DNA of 62,000 nucleotides from Zygnema cylindricum (lineage: Eukaryota > Streptophyta > Zygnematophyceae > Zygnematales > Zygnemataceae), in contig JBBHKE010002532.1 of the NCBI GenBank assembly GCA_037447655.1, positions 1-62,000 of the forward strand, in the 5' to 3' direction. The notes beneath the pieces were generated by a model that saw nothing but the letters and a program-made list of their open reading frames with translations, did no database searches and was not told the origin of the DNA. Positions within the stretch are counted from its first letter, which is position 1. Each line of letters starts with the position of its first letter. Of this stretch, positions 32,653 through 45,411 are shown piece after piece. Position numbers and translations under genes: made by a program.

Positions 32653-33484
32653 TGTACAGTACACCGCCAATCGCTATACTGTGTACTGTACTAAATTTGG
32701 TGCTATGGGTGGGGCTCCACCAGGCGAAAACTGAGGTTGTTTACTGAAAACCGTACATTTTCGTACCAGGCCGGCCGAATCACTTTTTTTTTTAAAAGTG
32801 TAAAACATGTTTACTCGAGATTTGGCAAGATTCTACAAACTTTTGGGCGACAACTTCGACCGTCCGATTTTTTGTTTTCGAAATCCTATCCATTCCAGTG
32901 TTGTAGTGTCCTCAAATGTTCTCAAGGAGGACACTCGCCACACACTTGACGTGTACGATAAAAGTCAGATACTATCCACACTATGAACGCGAGGCAAAAA
33001 CCTTAATATGTGGCAAATGGTATGGTCTCCACGATGAACGTGAGGTAAAAACGTTATTTGTGGCAAATGACGTGTGCCTTCGGGAGGGTGGATTTAAATC
33101 CACCCTGAACCCACCCTGTTCGACGAAAAACAATTTCTTCAAGGACATCACGTCACGCCGCCTTTGCCATCCATTGAGATCCGGAATTTGCTGCGCCTTC
33201 CTCAAATTTTCGTTTTGGTTTCAAATGAAATTTTAATGAAACCAATTCGTTTTCTTTTTTTACAAATACAAATTTGAAACCAATGTTTTTTGTGCCGCCT
33301 TTTGTGAAACTTAACGCTTATCAAATGACGTTCATAAAGATGGAAAAAACTATAGAAGGGAGCAGTTAATGTTGTTTTAAATGTGCACTATCAAGTAGTT
33401 GCCTTTTTCCATCTTCATTTTTTACAGTAAAATAGCTTTTCCGAGGGGGTAGCTGCAACCCCTTCGCCTACATTCCGGGAATGC
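32653..33484. other. Intergenic with weak repeat similarity
   Basis: GAGGTTGTTTACTGAAAACC at 32731 recurs as GAGGTTGTTTACTAAAGG at 49028. A palindrome GGTGGATTTAAATCCACC is at 33087-33104. Tandem words ATGAACG(C/T)GAGG(C/T)AAAAAC at 32982 and 33033. No gene supported. Confidence 0.5.
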
Positions 33485-33706
33485 TACACCGCGAATCGCT
33501 GTCAGTGTTAATAATTTTTACGCCGCTTAAAACATCTTTCCTCTCTATACACTTGTCCAATTTTCAGTTTGAGACAGCCAATCGGAAGCTGAGAATAGAA
33601 CTTATCAATCGCAACCGTCGGATTTACGATCGGACAAGTGTGTACGGAGAAAAGATGTTTTAAGCGGAAAAAAAACATTATAACACTAATAGTGATTCAC
33701 GGTGTA
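33485..33706. mobile_element. MITE, near-complete copy
   Basis: 222 bp, TACACCGCGAATCGCTGTCA to TAGTGATTCACGGTGTA, with the same paired internal words as 714-934 (CGCTTAAAACATCTTTC / AAAAGATGTTTTAAGCGG). Confidence 0.88.
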
Positions 33707-34039
33707 CCTCATCCTATGCATACTCTCTTGCGAATATAGCTTCATCTGTCACAAACGAACAACAATAATACTATAATAGTGACACTCCACAATCTAAGGG
33801 CTTTGCGCCAGAATGTTGTCGACCATCAAGAAAAGTGCGTTTTGTTGTAAGAAAGTGCGCGAAACAATTAAGGATCTTACCATCTTGGAAGGAAGGGGCA
33901 TTGGTGGCAACAATATAACTGAAACAGGTGTGCTCTTTTAATGGATACAAACCCTAAAGTGTCAAGCTTTTCTTATTGTAAACTGTAAAACCTCACGTGT
34001 GACGAAGAAAAAAACTTGAAAAATAATATAAAAGTAAGT

Positions 34040-34590
34040 CCAATCTGTTTACCAAACTGAAAATAGGGAACCAGTTCAGATTTTAGACTGTATAAAAGTT
34101 ATAATGAGCTAAAAGCTTCATATAAATAGTTCAAAATCTGTGTACCAAACTGAAAATAGGAATGAGTTCAGATTCATAAGTGAAGAAAGGTTCTAATGAG
34201 CGGAAAGCTACATAGAAATAGTGTCAAAACTATGTGTTAAGCTGAAAATAGGAAAATAGTTCAGGTTGTAAACTGTAAAAAGTTATAATGAGTGGAAAAC
34301 TACATAGAAATAAGTGTCGAAACTGTGTGTTAAGCAAAAATAGGAAAATAGTTCACATTCTAATCTATAAAGAAGTTATAATGAGCTGAAATCTGCATAG
34401 AAATAGGTGTCGAAACTGTGTACTAAACTAAAGATAAGAAAATAGTTCACATTCTAAACTAAAGAAAAAGTTATAATGAGCGGAAAACTACATTGAACTA
34501 GTGTATTGAACTGAAAATAAGAAAATACTTCAGATTGTGAACTTTTCAGACGGTTATAATGAGGTGAAAGCTACATAGAAATTTTGTTTT
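34040..34590. repeat. Tandem repeat, about 90-100 bp unit, five to six copies
   Basis: Recurrent blocks ACTGAAAATAGGAAAATAGT, TTATAATGAGCGGAAA and CTACATAGAAATAGTGTC. Units are diverged by substitutions and small indels. No coding capacity. Confidence 0.85.
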
Positions 34591-34814
34591 TTCTCGTTTA
34601 TTTCATGTTACATCTTTGGTTTTTGAGGCATAATGTAAGTTTTTGTAGTTATCTTTCTTTGTCTTCATGGGATTTATCCATATCTAGTCCATCTTTGGTA
34701 TTGTGTGTGAACTATAGCTAGTAATTGTTTTAATGTTAGCGGTAACAATTGATTTATCCGTGTATATTTTTTATGATGTTTAGGGTGACAGAAATATTTA
34801 CGGGGTTCTTATAT

Positions 34815-35745
34815 TAAACTCTAATTCTCGTTTTGCATGATTAATCTTTTTTCTTTATTGATAAAAAAAAATATGTAATCTGTAATTCTTATTTTACATG
34901 ATATATTTCTAATCTGTAAGCTCTAGTTTTTTTTTCTGTAATCGGTGATTCTCATTTTACATGATAGATTTTTTATATTTGTAAAATCTAATTCTCGTTT
35001 TTTTTTGGCAATCTGTAATTCCGTTTGTAATTCCGTTTTGCATGATATATTTTTTATCAGCAAACTGTAATTCTCATTTTACATGATATATTTCTTATTT
35101 GTAAGCTCTAGTTTTACATGATAAATCTTTTGTCTGTAATCTCTAATTCTTATTTTGCACGATAGATTTTTTATCTGTAAAATCTAATTCTAGTTTTACA
35201 TAATAAGTTTTTTATTTGTAATCTGTAATTCTCATTTTTCATGATAGATTTGGTATCTGTAAGGTCTAGTTTTACATGCTAAAACTTTTGCTTGAAATCC
35301 CTAATTCTCATTTTATATAATAGATTTCTCATTTGTAACTCTAATTTTGATTTTATATAATAACTTTTTTATCTGTAATCTGTAATTATCGTTTTTCATA
35401 TTATTTTTTTTATCAGTGAACTTTAATTCTCGTTTTACATGATAGATTTTTTATTTGCTTATTTGTAAGGTCTAGTTTTACATGCTAAACCTTTTGCCTA
35501 AATTAACATGTTAATTTTTTTGCCTGTTCTCATTTTACATAATAATTTTTTTATTTGTAAACTCTAATTCTAGTTTTACATAATAAATTTCTTATCTGTA
35601 ATTATTGTTTTACATGATAAACTTTTTATCAGTAAACTTTAATTCTCGTTTTACATGATACATATTTTATTTGTAAGCTTCATCACATGATAAAAATTTT
35701 AACTTTAAAGTTTTACATGCTAAATTTCTCATTTGTAATCTCTAA
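34815..35745. repeat. Degenerate tandem repeat, about 38-42 bp unit
   Basis: More than 20 variants built from TTTTATCTGTAATCTGTAAT, TCTCGTTTTACATGATA and similar. Extremely AT-rich. No homology to the 34040-34590 unit is apparent. Confidence 0.8.
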
Positions 35746-36299
35746 CATAAACTCCAAAAAAATACCTCTTGTTTAATTACGACATTAGTCATGTAAAAGG
35801 TGTTGCCTTTTTCATCACTCAATCTCTTATTACTACTCCTATCCAACTTTTAAGAAAAAGATTGGACACATAATATAAACGCAAACACTAAATAAAATCT
35901 GTATATGAAACTCTTAGAATAATTTGAAAAAAAACACAAATAAAAAAACCCAAATTCTGAGCAAAACCTATTTATAAAACTTTTAGAACAATAGTATCAA
36001 AAACACAAACAGAACAAAAACATTAGTATTTGGTATTTCAATTGAAATGGCTTATTTAGCCACAAACATGCTCCAAAGTAAAACCTATAGTCAAAACCTT
36101 ATCTAACAACACAATGATATCACTATTTTTCCTCTCTCTGTTTTCCTCACATTTTGCACCTACATAGCCTAAACAATAACATCAAATATAAAATCTCAGC
36201 CAAAACACTAACATCAATTTTATATTTTTTTCTTCACAGAAACAAAATCACCAAATCTATTTCGCAAAATCTCCATGCCTTTCAAAGAGATATTCAGCT
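35746..36299. other. Intergenic, nothing recognised
   Basis: AT-rich; AACACAAA and AAAACCTAT words repeat loosely. May contain the terminal sequence of the transposon at 36300. Confidence 0.4.
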
Positions 36300-37322
36300 A
36301 AAAAGACGCTTATTTCTTATTTTTTTCATCGACGTATGTATTAATTTCCTCCCTTGGAATCTCTTCCTCTTTGTTTGGAGGAGTATTAGGTGGAGTATTA
36401 TTCTCTAGGTAACTTATATCCCCATCTATCATCAAGTTGTACAAAATGCGCACAGTAATGTTTGTGTGAACGACATGCTATATGTTTGCCAAAACTATTT
36501 TCTTGTCAATTACTCGATATTACCATTTTAACACACCATATGTTCTCTCAACGCACATTCGTCGGCTACTATGGCAATAGTTTAAAGGCCTTTGAGGTTC
36601 TTGAAAATTTGACCCTGGGTATGGAGTGATCAAGTGTTTGCTAAGTGGATTACACAACATCTCCTATAATGAAAGGTGGTACTTCCTTCTATGTAACATT
36701 AACAGAAAGGCTTTTCAACCCTCCCCTAAACAAGATTGAATTTCCAACACCTGAATTTCTAATTACTCTAGCATCATGGACGCTACCGGCCCAACCCACA
36801 CAAGCATCTAATATACGTGTATTAGGTGTTACTATAGCTTGTAAGAGGGTATTGTAATTTTTTTCCTTGTCGAACTAATTTGCAAGCCTCATCCCACCAC
36901 TTTGACTTATGCTTATATGTGTGGCATCAATTGCACCACAACAATTGGGGAACTCAAATTTATAGTAACTAAATGTTGGTACAAGTTGGTTCGAGAGGGG
37001 TATGGTTGGCCACCCCATGAGGCGTGGTGTGAGAATATCCTATACCGTTCATTTCCTCAATATTGTTATAACAACAACGCCAAAAAGCTCTTCCACACTT
37101 ATATTTTGAGTTTCCAATAGCCAATCAATAGATAACCATTTTTATTGGGAGTTGCACTAAAAAATTTCGACTAGGTATATTTAGGAAAGTGGTGGGGGGA
37201 TCTATTTCCACATGATGTCTTATTTCCTCAACGAGATAGTTGAGAAGGTGACGTGGAAAGAAAAACATTTCCCTATATCTGTCACCATCACATCTATCTA
37301 TGAGGCTCATAAAAAAATGCAA
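36300..37322 (-). pseudogene. PIF/Harbinger (HARBI1-like) transposase pseudogene, minus copy
   Basis: DDE nuclease of PIF/Harbinger DNA transposons. Read on the minus strand: PRHLLNYLVEEIRHH near 37240, YKFEFPNCCGAIDATHISIS near 36910-36960 (first catalytic Asp), TRILDACVGWAGSVHDARV near 36770-36820 (second Asp), RMCVERTYGVLKW near 36530-36565 (third acidic residue, Glu) and a C-terminal VHTNITVRILYNLM near 36460. Stops and frameshifts interrupt at least five points, so it is dead. The sister copy 37467-38530 runs the opposite way from a start about 140 bp away. Confidence 0.85.
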
Positions 37323-37466
37323 ACTTCGAGATTTGATGTAATATTCTCCCCGAATCCTCCGTCATTCATGAGTATCCATCGAATTACAAAAGGCAATTGC
37401 AATATGTAGGAACGTTTGTGTTTGAGACATGAAAACTACATTATCTTGCGAAGTTTACACCTTTAA

Positions 37467-38530
37467 ATGGTCCTTGTTGATGCATACGATTATGATAGGT
37501 ATGGGGTAATATTTTACCTTCCTCGATATCTTGTGAATTATTTGGTCAAAGAATTAAGACATCGTATGGAGACAAACCCCACTCCGTGTTTTGTTAACAT
37601 TCCTAGTAAAAAGCTTGTTGTGAAATGTCAAATAAAGATGGTTATTTACCATGTCGCCCCAAGAAACACAACTTTTTCTATGGCAGTCGTCTTTGGCGTT
37701 AGTGGAACCACGGTGTCGAGAAAACAGACAATATTTTGCCGAACAGGGTTGGACATCCTCACGCCACGCTTGATCAAGTAGCCAACCGTAAGGAGATTTA
37801 ACCAACTTGTCACAACTATTAAAGACTACAAATTTGAGTTTCTCAACTACTGTGGGGCAATCGATGCAACGCATATAAGTGTAAGGTTACGGGTTGGTAT
37901 GAAGCCATCGGATTAGTATGATAGAGAAAAAAATTATAGTACATTTCACAAGATGTGGTAGCACCGAACACACGTATACTAGATACATGTGTAGGGTGGA
38001 CAAGTAGTGTGCATGATTCTGGAGTATTCAAAAATTCCGGAATAGGAAATGCTATTTTGTTTGGTGGGGGACTCCAAAGGCCGTCCATCAATGTTGCTTG
38101 GTAAAAGGTACCACCTTTCATTTTGGGTGATGGAGTCATTGTCTAAGTAGACATTTTATCACTCCATATTCACAGTCAAACCTAAGGAACTAAGGAACCA
38201 TAAGAACCACATTCAATTATTTTTATAGCCGTAGAGGAATGTGTGTTGAATGAACTTTTGGGGTGTTAAAACGATAATGGGCAGTCATAAGTAAAAAAGT
38301 AGTTTTGGCAAACACGGAGCGTTTAGTGGACACAATTATCACAGTGTGTACAGTACACAATTGGATGTTAGATGAGGAAATATGTTACTTGGATGAGGAT
38401 TCTCCATCTACCGCACCTCCAACCGAGGAGGAAAAGAGAGGAGGAAAAGAAAAGAGGAAAAGAATGTTGTTAGAGAGGAGAGGGATCTGTACGGGGACGA
38501 AAAACGCAAAGCTCTACGCAAGATCTTTAT
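37467..38530 (+). pseudogene. PIF/Harbinger (HARBI1-like) transposase pseudogene, plus copy
   Basis: The 104-residue start (37467-37781) holds PRYLVNYLVKELRHRMETN and VFGVSGTTVSRK, the helix-turn-helix-like region. It continues, with breaks, through FLNYCGAIDATHISV (37840-37885), GWTSSVHDSGVFKNSGIGN (37993-38050, frameshifted), a CVE-stop-TFGVLKR piece (38240-38270) and an intact end LVDTIITVCTVHNWMLDEE (38320-38376). The catalytic D, D and E positions remain although the frame is broken. It pairs head to head with the minus copy and is similar enough to share ancestry. Confidence 0.85.
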
Positions 38531-39284
38531 AAAAGGTATGGAGTTTTTTAGAATAAACCAGCTATTGTGGTTAGGTTAGTGAAAGAAGTGGATTTTCTTT
38601 AAAATGGAGTTATTGTTGTGGTTAGGTTAGTGAAACATTACGGGCAAGAAAACAAATGATGGTGTTTAATCAATAATGTCAAATAAGATCTCCTATATTG
38701 TTTTTTTTTCTAATCATGAGGAAATTGAGTGAAATTCCAGGTCACTACTATTGTCATGTGTATATTATTTTCATTTTTTTTTTGTTTCAAGCAGCAGTTT
38801 GTTGATGTTGTCTTCTTCCATAATAGAAAGGTGTCTGGATTACTTTTGTTAACCCTTACACGTTTTCCACGACCAATGTGAAAGGGTTTTGTTGTGTGAG
38901 GAATTTTTGATTTTTCAAGGACAATACCAGTTTCATGTGTTGAGTCTCTCCCATGTGTTGTCTCTCTCCCGTGCTCCACTTCACTTTCTCTCATGCTCAC
39001 TTTCTTTCCTACCCTCTCTCGATCTCTCTCTCTCTCCCCCTCACTATATATATCTCTCTCTCTCTCTATCTCTCTTCTTATCTCCCTCTCACCCCACCTT
39101 TTCACTCTCCCCCACTCTATCTCACTCTCTTCCCATCCATCCCTCTCTCATTTGGAGGGGAAAAGGACTTCGGAAAAGACGCGGTTATGGGCAGTATAAC
39201 ATTTCAATTTGGGTGATATGAAAAAAAAATTGGGTGCACATTGCGTCGGCCATCATTTTGGAATCTGTTATCACTACTTTCTCC
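38531..39284. other. Intergenic, C/T-rich
   Basis: A short direct repeat (GTTATTGTGGTTAGGTTAGTG-like) at 38560-38630. CTCTCT-rich stretch at 38940-39145, not a clean microsatellite. No upstream exon of the following gene could be recognised. Confidence 0.45.
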
Positions 39285-39425
39285 CTTCCCCCCACTCTCA
39301 TCTCCTCTCAATTTCCCTTTTTCCCTCTCCCTCCCCCTCCCCCTTCCCCTTCCCCTCCCTCTCCCTCTCCTTCTCCCTCTCCTCTCCCCCCCCTCTCCCC
39401 CTCCCTTTCCCGTTCTCTCTCCCTC
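39285..39425 (+). repeat. CCCTCT-type low-complexity tract
   Basis: About 140 bp of CTCCCT/CCTTCCC words, degenerate; related in composition to 14201-14561. Confidence 0.8.
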
Positions 39426-39506
39426 CACTTGAAATTCTGCTTCCTCAGTGTTACAGTGAAATAATTTTATTTTCTGATTGTTACACTTTCTTGGTTTTCT
39501 TTTTAG

Positions 39507-41351
39507 AAAAAATGCAGGATATGGGAAAAGTTTACGGAGTATATATTGCTGCAGCTATAATCCTCGACGTTATTATCACAAAACTTTTTTTTTTCGACCA
39601 GTGTCTCGGCCCAATTGGCTCAAGTAGAAGATTTCAACTTGGAAAAACCCAGTGCTTATCATTATGATTTTTTCCATTTGGGTATAATTACTCTTGCTTG
39701 TGGACTCCTCAGAGTGCCACCTGTCAACGGTGTCCTTCCTCAGGTATTTTGTTTTGTCTTTTGACGCTATTTTTTACATTTATGTTTTCATTGTCTTTAA
39801 TGGTGAAAAGGGGAGGAAGGATGGTTTATGATAAATTTAAGATGACAGAGATAAGGTAACATCAGAGACCAGAGAGAAAAGAAGAGAAGGGCAGAGGGGA
39901 AGGACCAGGATATAAGCGATAATGTAAGGAGCCAAGTGGAAAGGATGAAATAAAACTACGAAGAGACTATATGAACAGAAAAGAGAACATAAAGAGTATC
40001 GGTACTATAATAAAAGATAAACTAGTAATAAAAGATAAACTAGTATAAGCTACGATATTTCAAGACAAATTCAGATAATATTAATGAAGAGGAGAAACAA
40101 TAGATAAATGGCCAAAAGTTTGACAGAAACTCGGGGTTTCCCGAGCGGGATAAAAATTTCAGGCACCTCTCTATACGAAAAGTATGGCACCTCTCAAAAA
40201 AGGAACATATGAGATCTGGTCTCCATAACGCTGCTTTAAAGGCAATGGCAGAATACGGTGGTCCAGAGGAGGTAGGGATGAAGGAGAAGGCAGCCATAGC
40301 TCGAGTCATGGAGCTTATGGAAAAACTTGCCGTTCAGTTGAACTCCACTTCTGCAATTTTAATCAGAGAAAACAGTTCTATGGTTGACGAAGATAATACA
40401 TTCGGTGAGAATGTTTCTGACAAGATAGCCTCAAGAAATCCAGAAATCCCATGAAAAACCCGTAAAATTTCGGAAAAACTTGGAAAAAAGTAGTTGAAAA
40501 ATCGGAAAGTACTTTTGTCACCACCATTAGTGTGGCTTGGTTGACATGTTTATGTATTCTAATAAAAAGTTTCTTGTGTTAGTACAATTTTTACAGGAGT
40601 GCCTTAGGTCACTAGCTTATTTTGTTCTTGAATAGTTTTCTGTTCAATAAGTGTTATTCATTAATAGATATGCTCAAGTAATAATCCTATGAGTGCGGAA
40701 AATTATTTTCTTGGTAAGGGTTATGTATGAGTTGAAAGATCGAACAGTGACTGCATTTATCGTAGCTTTTATTGTTGTACTGTTAAAAATGAACCTACCC
40801 AAATTTTTGTTGTATTCTAACGTAAATGAAGTAATTTGTATTTAAACTATTTTTCCTTAGAATTAAACTGAGCAAACTTAAATTCTTAAATAGTGTGGAC
40901 CGCACTGAGTGGTAAATTACTTGTGTGTCTTTGTTTGAACCAAAATGCTTTCTAACAACAACCTGTGGGGAGAAATCTTTAACTCCACAGACTCAATTTT
41001 CTGTAGTTTTACAAACTAACTTCGAATGCATTGGCTTTGTATGAAATGAAGTTCAATGGTCAATGATTGTTCCAGGATCTTTTGACAACACTTTTTGTTT
41101 TCCTTTTGTTCTGAAGGGCTTGTTGTTTTTAGAGTTGTTTGAGTATTGTGAATATGATTCTTTGTAAATTTGTCCCTCGTAAACATGGGCAGGCAAACAG
41201 CGCAGGAGACAGAGCACAGAGAGTGCCAGAGAGTGTGAAAACCGGAACTGGAAACGGAACTGAAAACGGAACAGCAATTGCAAATAGAGCACTGTTTGAC
41301 GTGGAGAAGGACATTAAACAACGAATCAGTGGTCTCCTCCAATCACTTCTG
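39507..41351 (+). pseudogene. Partial borate-transporter-like (BOR / HCO3 transporter family) gene, three exons, two frameshifts
   Basis: BOR proteins export borate across the plasma membrane. Exon A (39507-39743) gives DMGKVYGVYIAAAIILD, then after a shift EDFNLEKPSAYHYDFF and RVPPVNGVLPQ; plant BORs read similarly, ending 'PP.NGV.PQSPMHTKSL'. Exon B (40163-40404) opens APLYTKSMAPLKK, matching that junction, then a less conserved loop. Exon C (41206-41351) gives RALFDVEKDIKQ and RISGLLQSLL, like 'FD...HI.......RVSNLLQS.LV'. Splice sites are GT-AG and phases agree if one T is dropped from the 10-T run at 39585-39594 and one A from the 6-A run at 40196-40201. Both shifts are single-base insertions in homopolymers, so assembly error is possible. 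No earlier or later transmembrane exons were found, so the gene is truncated or its other exons have diverged. Confidence 0.68.
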
Positions 41352-43456
41352 GTCAGATCTTAGAACATTTCCTTTTTGGGAAAAGCTCTTTCAGTTTTCT
41401 GGTTTCAGATTCAGTTTTACGGTCAGTTTCAGGTTCAGTTTATCAATTAAAAAAGTTTACTTGTACCCGAGAATAGAGAAGGATTTTATTTTGCTTTTTT
41501 GACGAAGGTCCACAATATTTTATTTCATCCAATCTTAGTTTCGGTCCAGTGTTTGGAGGTGGAAAGTCGCTTGATACATAAACAACAAATTGGAACCTCC
41601 TCTCGCCCACTTTAAAACGAGGGCCTTCCGACGTCAAGTTTTTTTGGGGCTATTATTTACAATTTTTTAATTTTTCAAAAAAGAGGGGATGCGTGTTTTG
41701 GTTTGTTTCGCGCTCACTCCTGTATTGAAAAAATACCAAGTGCCGTCATTTGTGGGTTTTTTTTTTTTTTATGGCCATCGAATCATTACCGGGATCGCTG
41801 ATTACTTTTTTTTGTGAAGGACCCAAAAGGACGTTATAGGTGCAATTGCATAAAAACATTGTAAAAAAAAAAAAAAAAACCAAAGAGAGAAAAATATTGC
41901 TTATATTGCTTCATATATTTGTCTTTTTTTCATGGCAAATTTATCGTGGAGAATTTCGGAGGAAGAAGTTGCATGATAAATCTTTGTACACATCCACATC
42001 CCTTTGCATAGTTCCCGACGTCAAGGAAAGGATTAAAGTTTCTAAAGAAAAATCTTTTTTTTCAAAAAAGACGAATGTCAGGTAGAAAAATTTGTGGAGG
42101 CCTTCGAGAATCTGTATAACCCGAATCTGTAGTTTTTTTTTCCGGATAGAGTATGAAGTTGATTTTACGGTTCAAATATTCTTCACTAAGCAGCTTTTGT
42201 AACATTTTTGAGAGAAGTAGATGTCGGTATGAAAAATTGTGCAATATTTGAACTCATATATTGACAACCTTTTGTGACATGGCTGTTTTTAAAAAATGAA
42301 TGAAAAACGGCGAAAAATTATGTTTGTATATGAACGCACATGGGATATGATGTGATTGGAAATGGTTTTTTTTTCTATTTTTGCCCGAGGAAAAGACAAA
42401 TTTACTTGTATAATGAATGTGAGAGTTTATTCTTTGATTGAATCGTCTGCTCTAAAATTTTTTCAAAAAAAATGAGCACATAATTGTGCATATGTAAAGG
42501 GCAAAATACATGGGAAAAACAAAAGGTGTGCATAAAATTGCTAATGGAGCTTGTGAAAAAAGAAAAGAAAAGAAAAGAACAGAAAAAGAGAAGAAAAGAA
42601 AACAAAAGAAAAGAAAATAAAAGTTGCAGCAAACAACAAACTTGCGACAGTCATCTAAATTGATAACACTTTCTCAAAATTCAGTCTTAAAACATAAAAC
42701 ATCAACAAATCATAAAATATCCTAAACACATTTATGAATGAGTTTTTACTCAATTACATGGGAAAGGGGAGGTAACCAAAATCAACACAATGAACAACAG
42801 AGCCGAGTCTAATTGAAAGCTATGTAGTCGCCCACACTATATAGGTAAAAGGTTTGCTTTTCGGGTGTACCACTAATAGCATTTCCATACTTTTTTGAAC
42901 ATTTGAACTACGTAAGAGTGGTAGAAACAAACGGAATACTGAATAAAAAGGATATAAATATCAATCACCCCAAAAGTAAAATAAGTATTTTTCCATATAA
43001 GCTGTTCCATTTTATGTTTTCGTTAATTTTGTCCTGCTGCCTATGGCACAAGTAAAAAAGATGGATGTAAACTTATAAATTGAAACTATTATAAACACAA
43101 CCGTGAATAAACAATCTACTTCTACAGGAAAAATGTAAAACTGATTCGATACTAGGGAGACGTTTCGCCTCATGTGAACATTCTTGTTCATTCAAACAAA
43201 AGAATAAACAAACAACAGAAAAAACAAATAGAAGAAAAAAATGGATATGCAGCAACAGGTGAAAGTTTTTCAAACTAGGTTAGTGTCAACAGAAAGGCGA
43301 AAATTAGATTTCGCATATACGTTCAAAAAACAAGGTGCAAAATGGGTATAGATTCCACAAAGAAAAATAAAAACAAGTACAAACCACGAAATCACTACAC
43401 ACGAAACTGAAAACCAACTTCAGAAATAAAATTAAATAAACAAAAACAAATAGCAC
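41352..43456. other. Intergenic with a 210-bp repeat
   Basis: Minus-strand frame 41500-41637 reads GPRFKVGERRFQFVVYVSSD, plausible protein sequence without a family I recognise. The segment 41879-42092 is a repeat (see that entry). The rest is AT-rich; AAAAGAAAAG tracts at 42555-42620. Confidence 0.45.
41879..42092. repeat. 210-bp direct repeat, copy 1 (second at 45411-45620)
   Basis: From AGAGAAAAATATTGCTTATA to GACGAATGTCAGGTAGAAAA, about 95 percent alike by eye, and both preceded by an A-rich run. Copy 2 is part of the module beside the GGAGAA array. Confidence 0.85.
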
Positions 43457-44500
43457 CTAAAGAAATAATGCAACATATGTTTCGTCATACCTTAGAATAT
43501 CATGTTTGATGGGATGCGTTGTTATCCTCACGACCCTTTCTTTCAGCGAGTTTTCATACGGCATCGATTGAACGCAGTCTTCCTTCCGCTTCTTGCTCCA
43601 TACGTCATTCATTCCTCTCCCAATTTTTTGTAAGTAATTCTCCAAATTTGTTGATTGTCTCTTTTGTTTCCTTCACGGACATTTCATGGATTTCTACTGC
43701 TATCTCTTGAAATCCACTAAGATCCAATGATCGTAGAATGTTTGAATCTTTTCCCTTTCTTTTGCGTTTCCCACTACTGTTACTATAAATGTTATAGGTT
43801 GTTGGTGAGTTTGTTGGTGCTCATTAAAAAGGCTACTTTTAAATGCACTGTCGTTCTCTTCAACTGTGATCGACCCTCTCTAGCTAAGTACAAATGTGTC
43901 CCTGACATACGTTGGTTTTTTCTTCTCGTATCCACCTATTTTTTCATCTATCGATGCATAAAATCGCTAACCGAAACTACGGGGCAATTTTCTATCGGTT
44001 TTGTTAGACATAGATGTTGTCCATTTGTCTTTATTCCCACTTGGTATCTTTGATTGCCTACCAGCACTTTTTATAGGTTTTCAACACACCTTGTTGTTTC
44101 AACTGAAGGTGCTTATTAGTTTCCACTTTTGGAGGCGCTTATCAGTCTCCACTTCTCCACTTTTCTTTCGCTAGTCGATGTGTGGCCGATGTGTGGCCAA
44201 TAGGCCATTCGACTTCTCCTTTCGTATCTCATCAACTTTAGTGGAAATAAACTTCAACGCCCCACTCTCGATCCACTTGCACAGATGTCATTAAAGTCTT
44301 CCTCCTCATTTTTTGCCTGTTTGTTATTCTTAATTGGCTCACCTTTTTTTTTGCCCCTTTTCCCCACTCCTTGGCTAGCAGTTAAAGTGGTTTGTTTTCT
44401 AGCCATAGGAGTGTGCTTCGAATTTCCACCCTTGTTCTCCGTAGTTTTTCTCTTAAGACCACCAACAAAAATTATGCAAAAAAACATTCGTGTTAGCATA
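43457..44500 (-). pseudogene. Unidentified degraded coding sequence
   Basis: The minus strand contains several stretches that look like decayed protein: KQTTLTASQGVGKRGKKKGE near 44340-44400, LDLSGFQEIAVEIHEMSVKE near 43660-43720 and RMEQEAEGRLRSIDAV near 43560-43610, broken by stops. Lys/Glu-rich and helical. It could be the second (Myb-like) protein of a Harbinger transposon given the transposases at 36-38 kb, but no domain is diagnostic. Confidence 0.35.
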
Positions 44501-44535
44501 AATCATTCATGAATCGGACATTAAAGGCGTTAAAT

Positions 44536-44865
44536 GTACAAGGAAATGAAAAATTGAAAAACAAATACTGATAGTTTTATCAATCCATTTTCAGCTTGTC
44601 GTTAGTGACGGGTAAGAGTTAGTGTAGATAATATTATTTCAATCACCACTACTTGTGTGGATATTATTTTTTCAATCACCATCACTATTACGAAAATAAT
44701 CTTTCAATTACACTTAGTAGTGTGGATAATATTCTTTGAAGTTTACAATTTGTTTGACATTTCAGAGTTTTAAGTTTTCAGTGTAAAGAAATGAAAAATC
44801 GAAAAACAAATTTGGAAATTTTTATCAATCCATTTTCAGTTTGCGGTTAGTAACAGGTAAGAGTT
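44536..44865. repeat. Module copies: AAATGAAAAATCGAAAAACA ... TTAGTAACAGGTAA
   Basis: An about 80-100 bp unit occurs three times: 44536-44618, 44764-44865 and 45619-45715, each reading TTTTATCAATCCATTTTCAG near its end. The last two are directly followed by GA-rich tracts. Confidence 0.8.
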
Positions 44866-44979
44866 TTAAGTTTTCAGAAGAAGAAAGAAGAAAAAAAGAA
44901 GAAGAAAAACAGAAGAAGAATAAAAGAAGAAAAAAAAAAAATTAGAAGAAGTAGAAGAGAAGAAGAAGAAGAAGATAAG

Positions 44980-45312
44980 TTTTTGCAACGTACAGTTAGT
45001 GTCTACAATTACAGTTCAGTTTTTATTAGCATATATAATTAGTGTCTACTATTACTGTTCACTTTTCAGTCTATGTGATTAGTGTCTATTATTACAGTTT
45101 GGTTTTAGTATATGTAATACGTGTCTATCCTATCACTTCAGTTCTTAGTCTACATGATTAGTGTTCATTCTTACAGTTTCGTTTTTGGTATATACAGTTG
45201 GTCTATACAGTATTATTACCGTTCAGTTTTTAGTCCATATAATCAATGTCTATTATTATTGTTCAGTTTTTGTTCAGTTTTTAGTCTATATAATTAGTGT
45301 CTATTCTTACAG
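44980..45312. repeat. About 42-bp tandem repeat (ATTAGTGTCTATTATTACAG)
   Basis: Seven to eight variants of TAATTAGTGTCTATTATTAC plus AGTTCAGTTTTTAGTCTATA. Its first unit (AACGTACAGTTAGTGTCTAC) recurs once right after the long GA array at 47579-47600. Confidence 0.8.
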
Positions 45313-45379
45313 TCCACTTAAATAAAACAGAAAACGGAAAAAAATACAAAACAATAAAAAGAAAAACAGAAAAAAAAAA

Positions 45380-45410
<31 letters not shown>

Positions 45411-45411
<1 letters not shown>

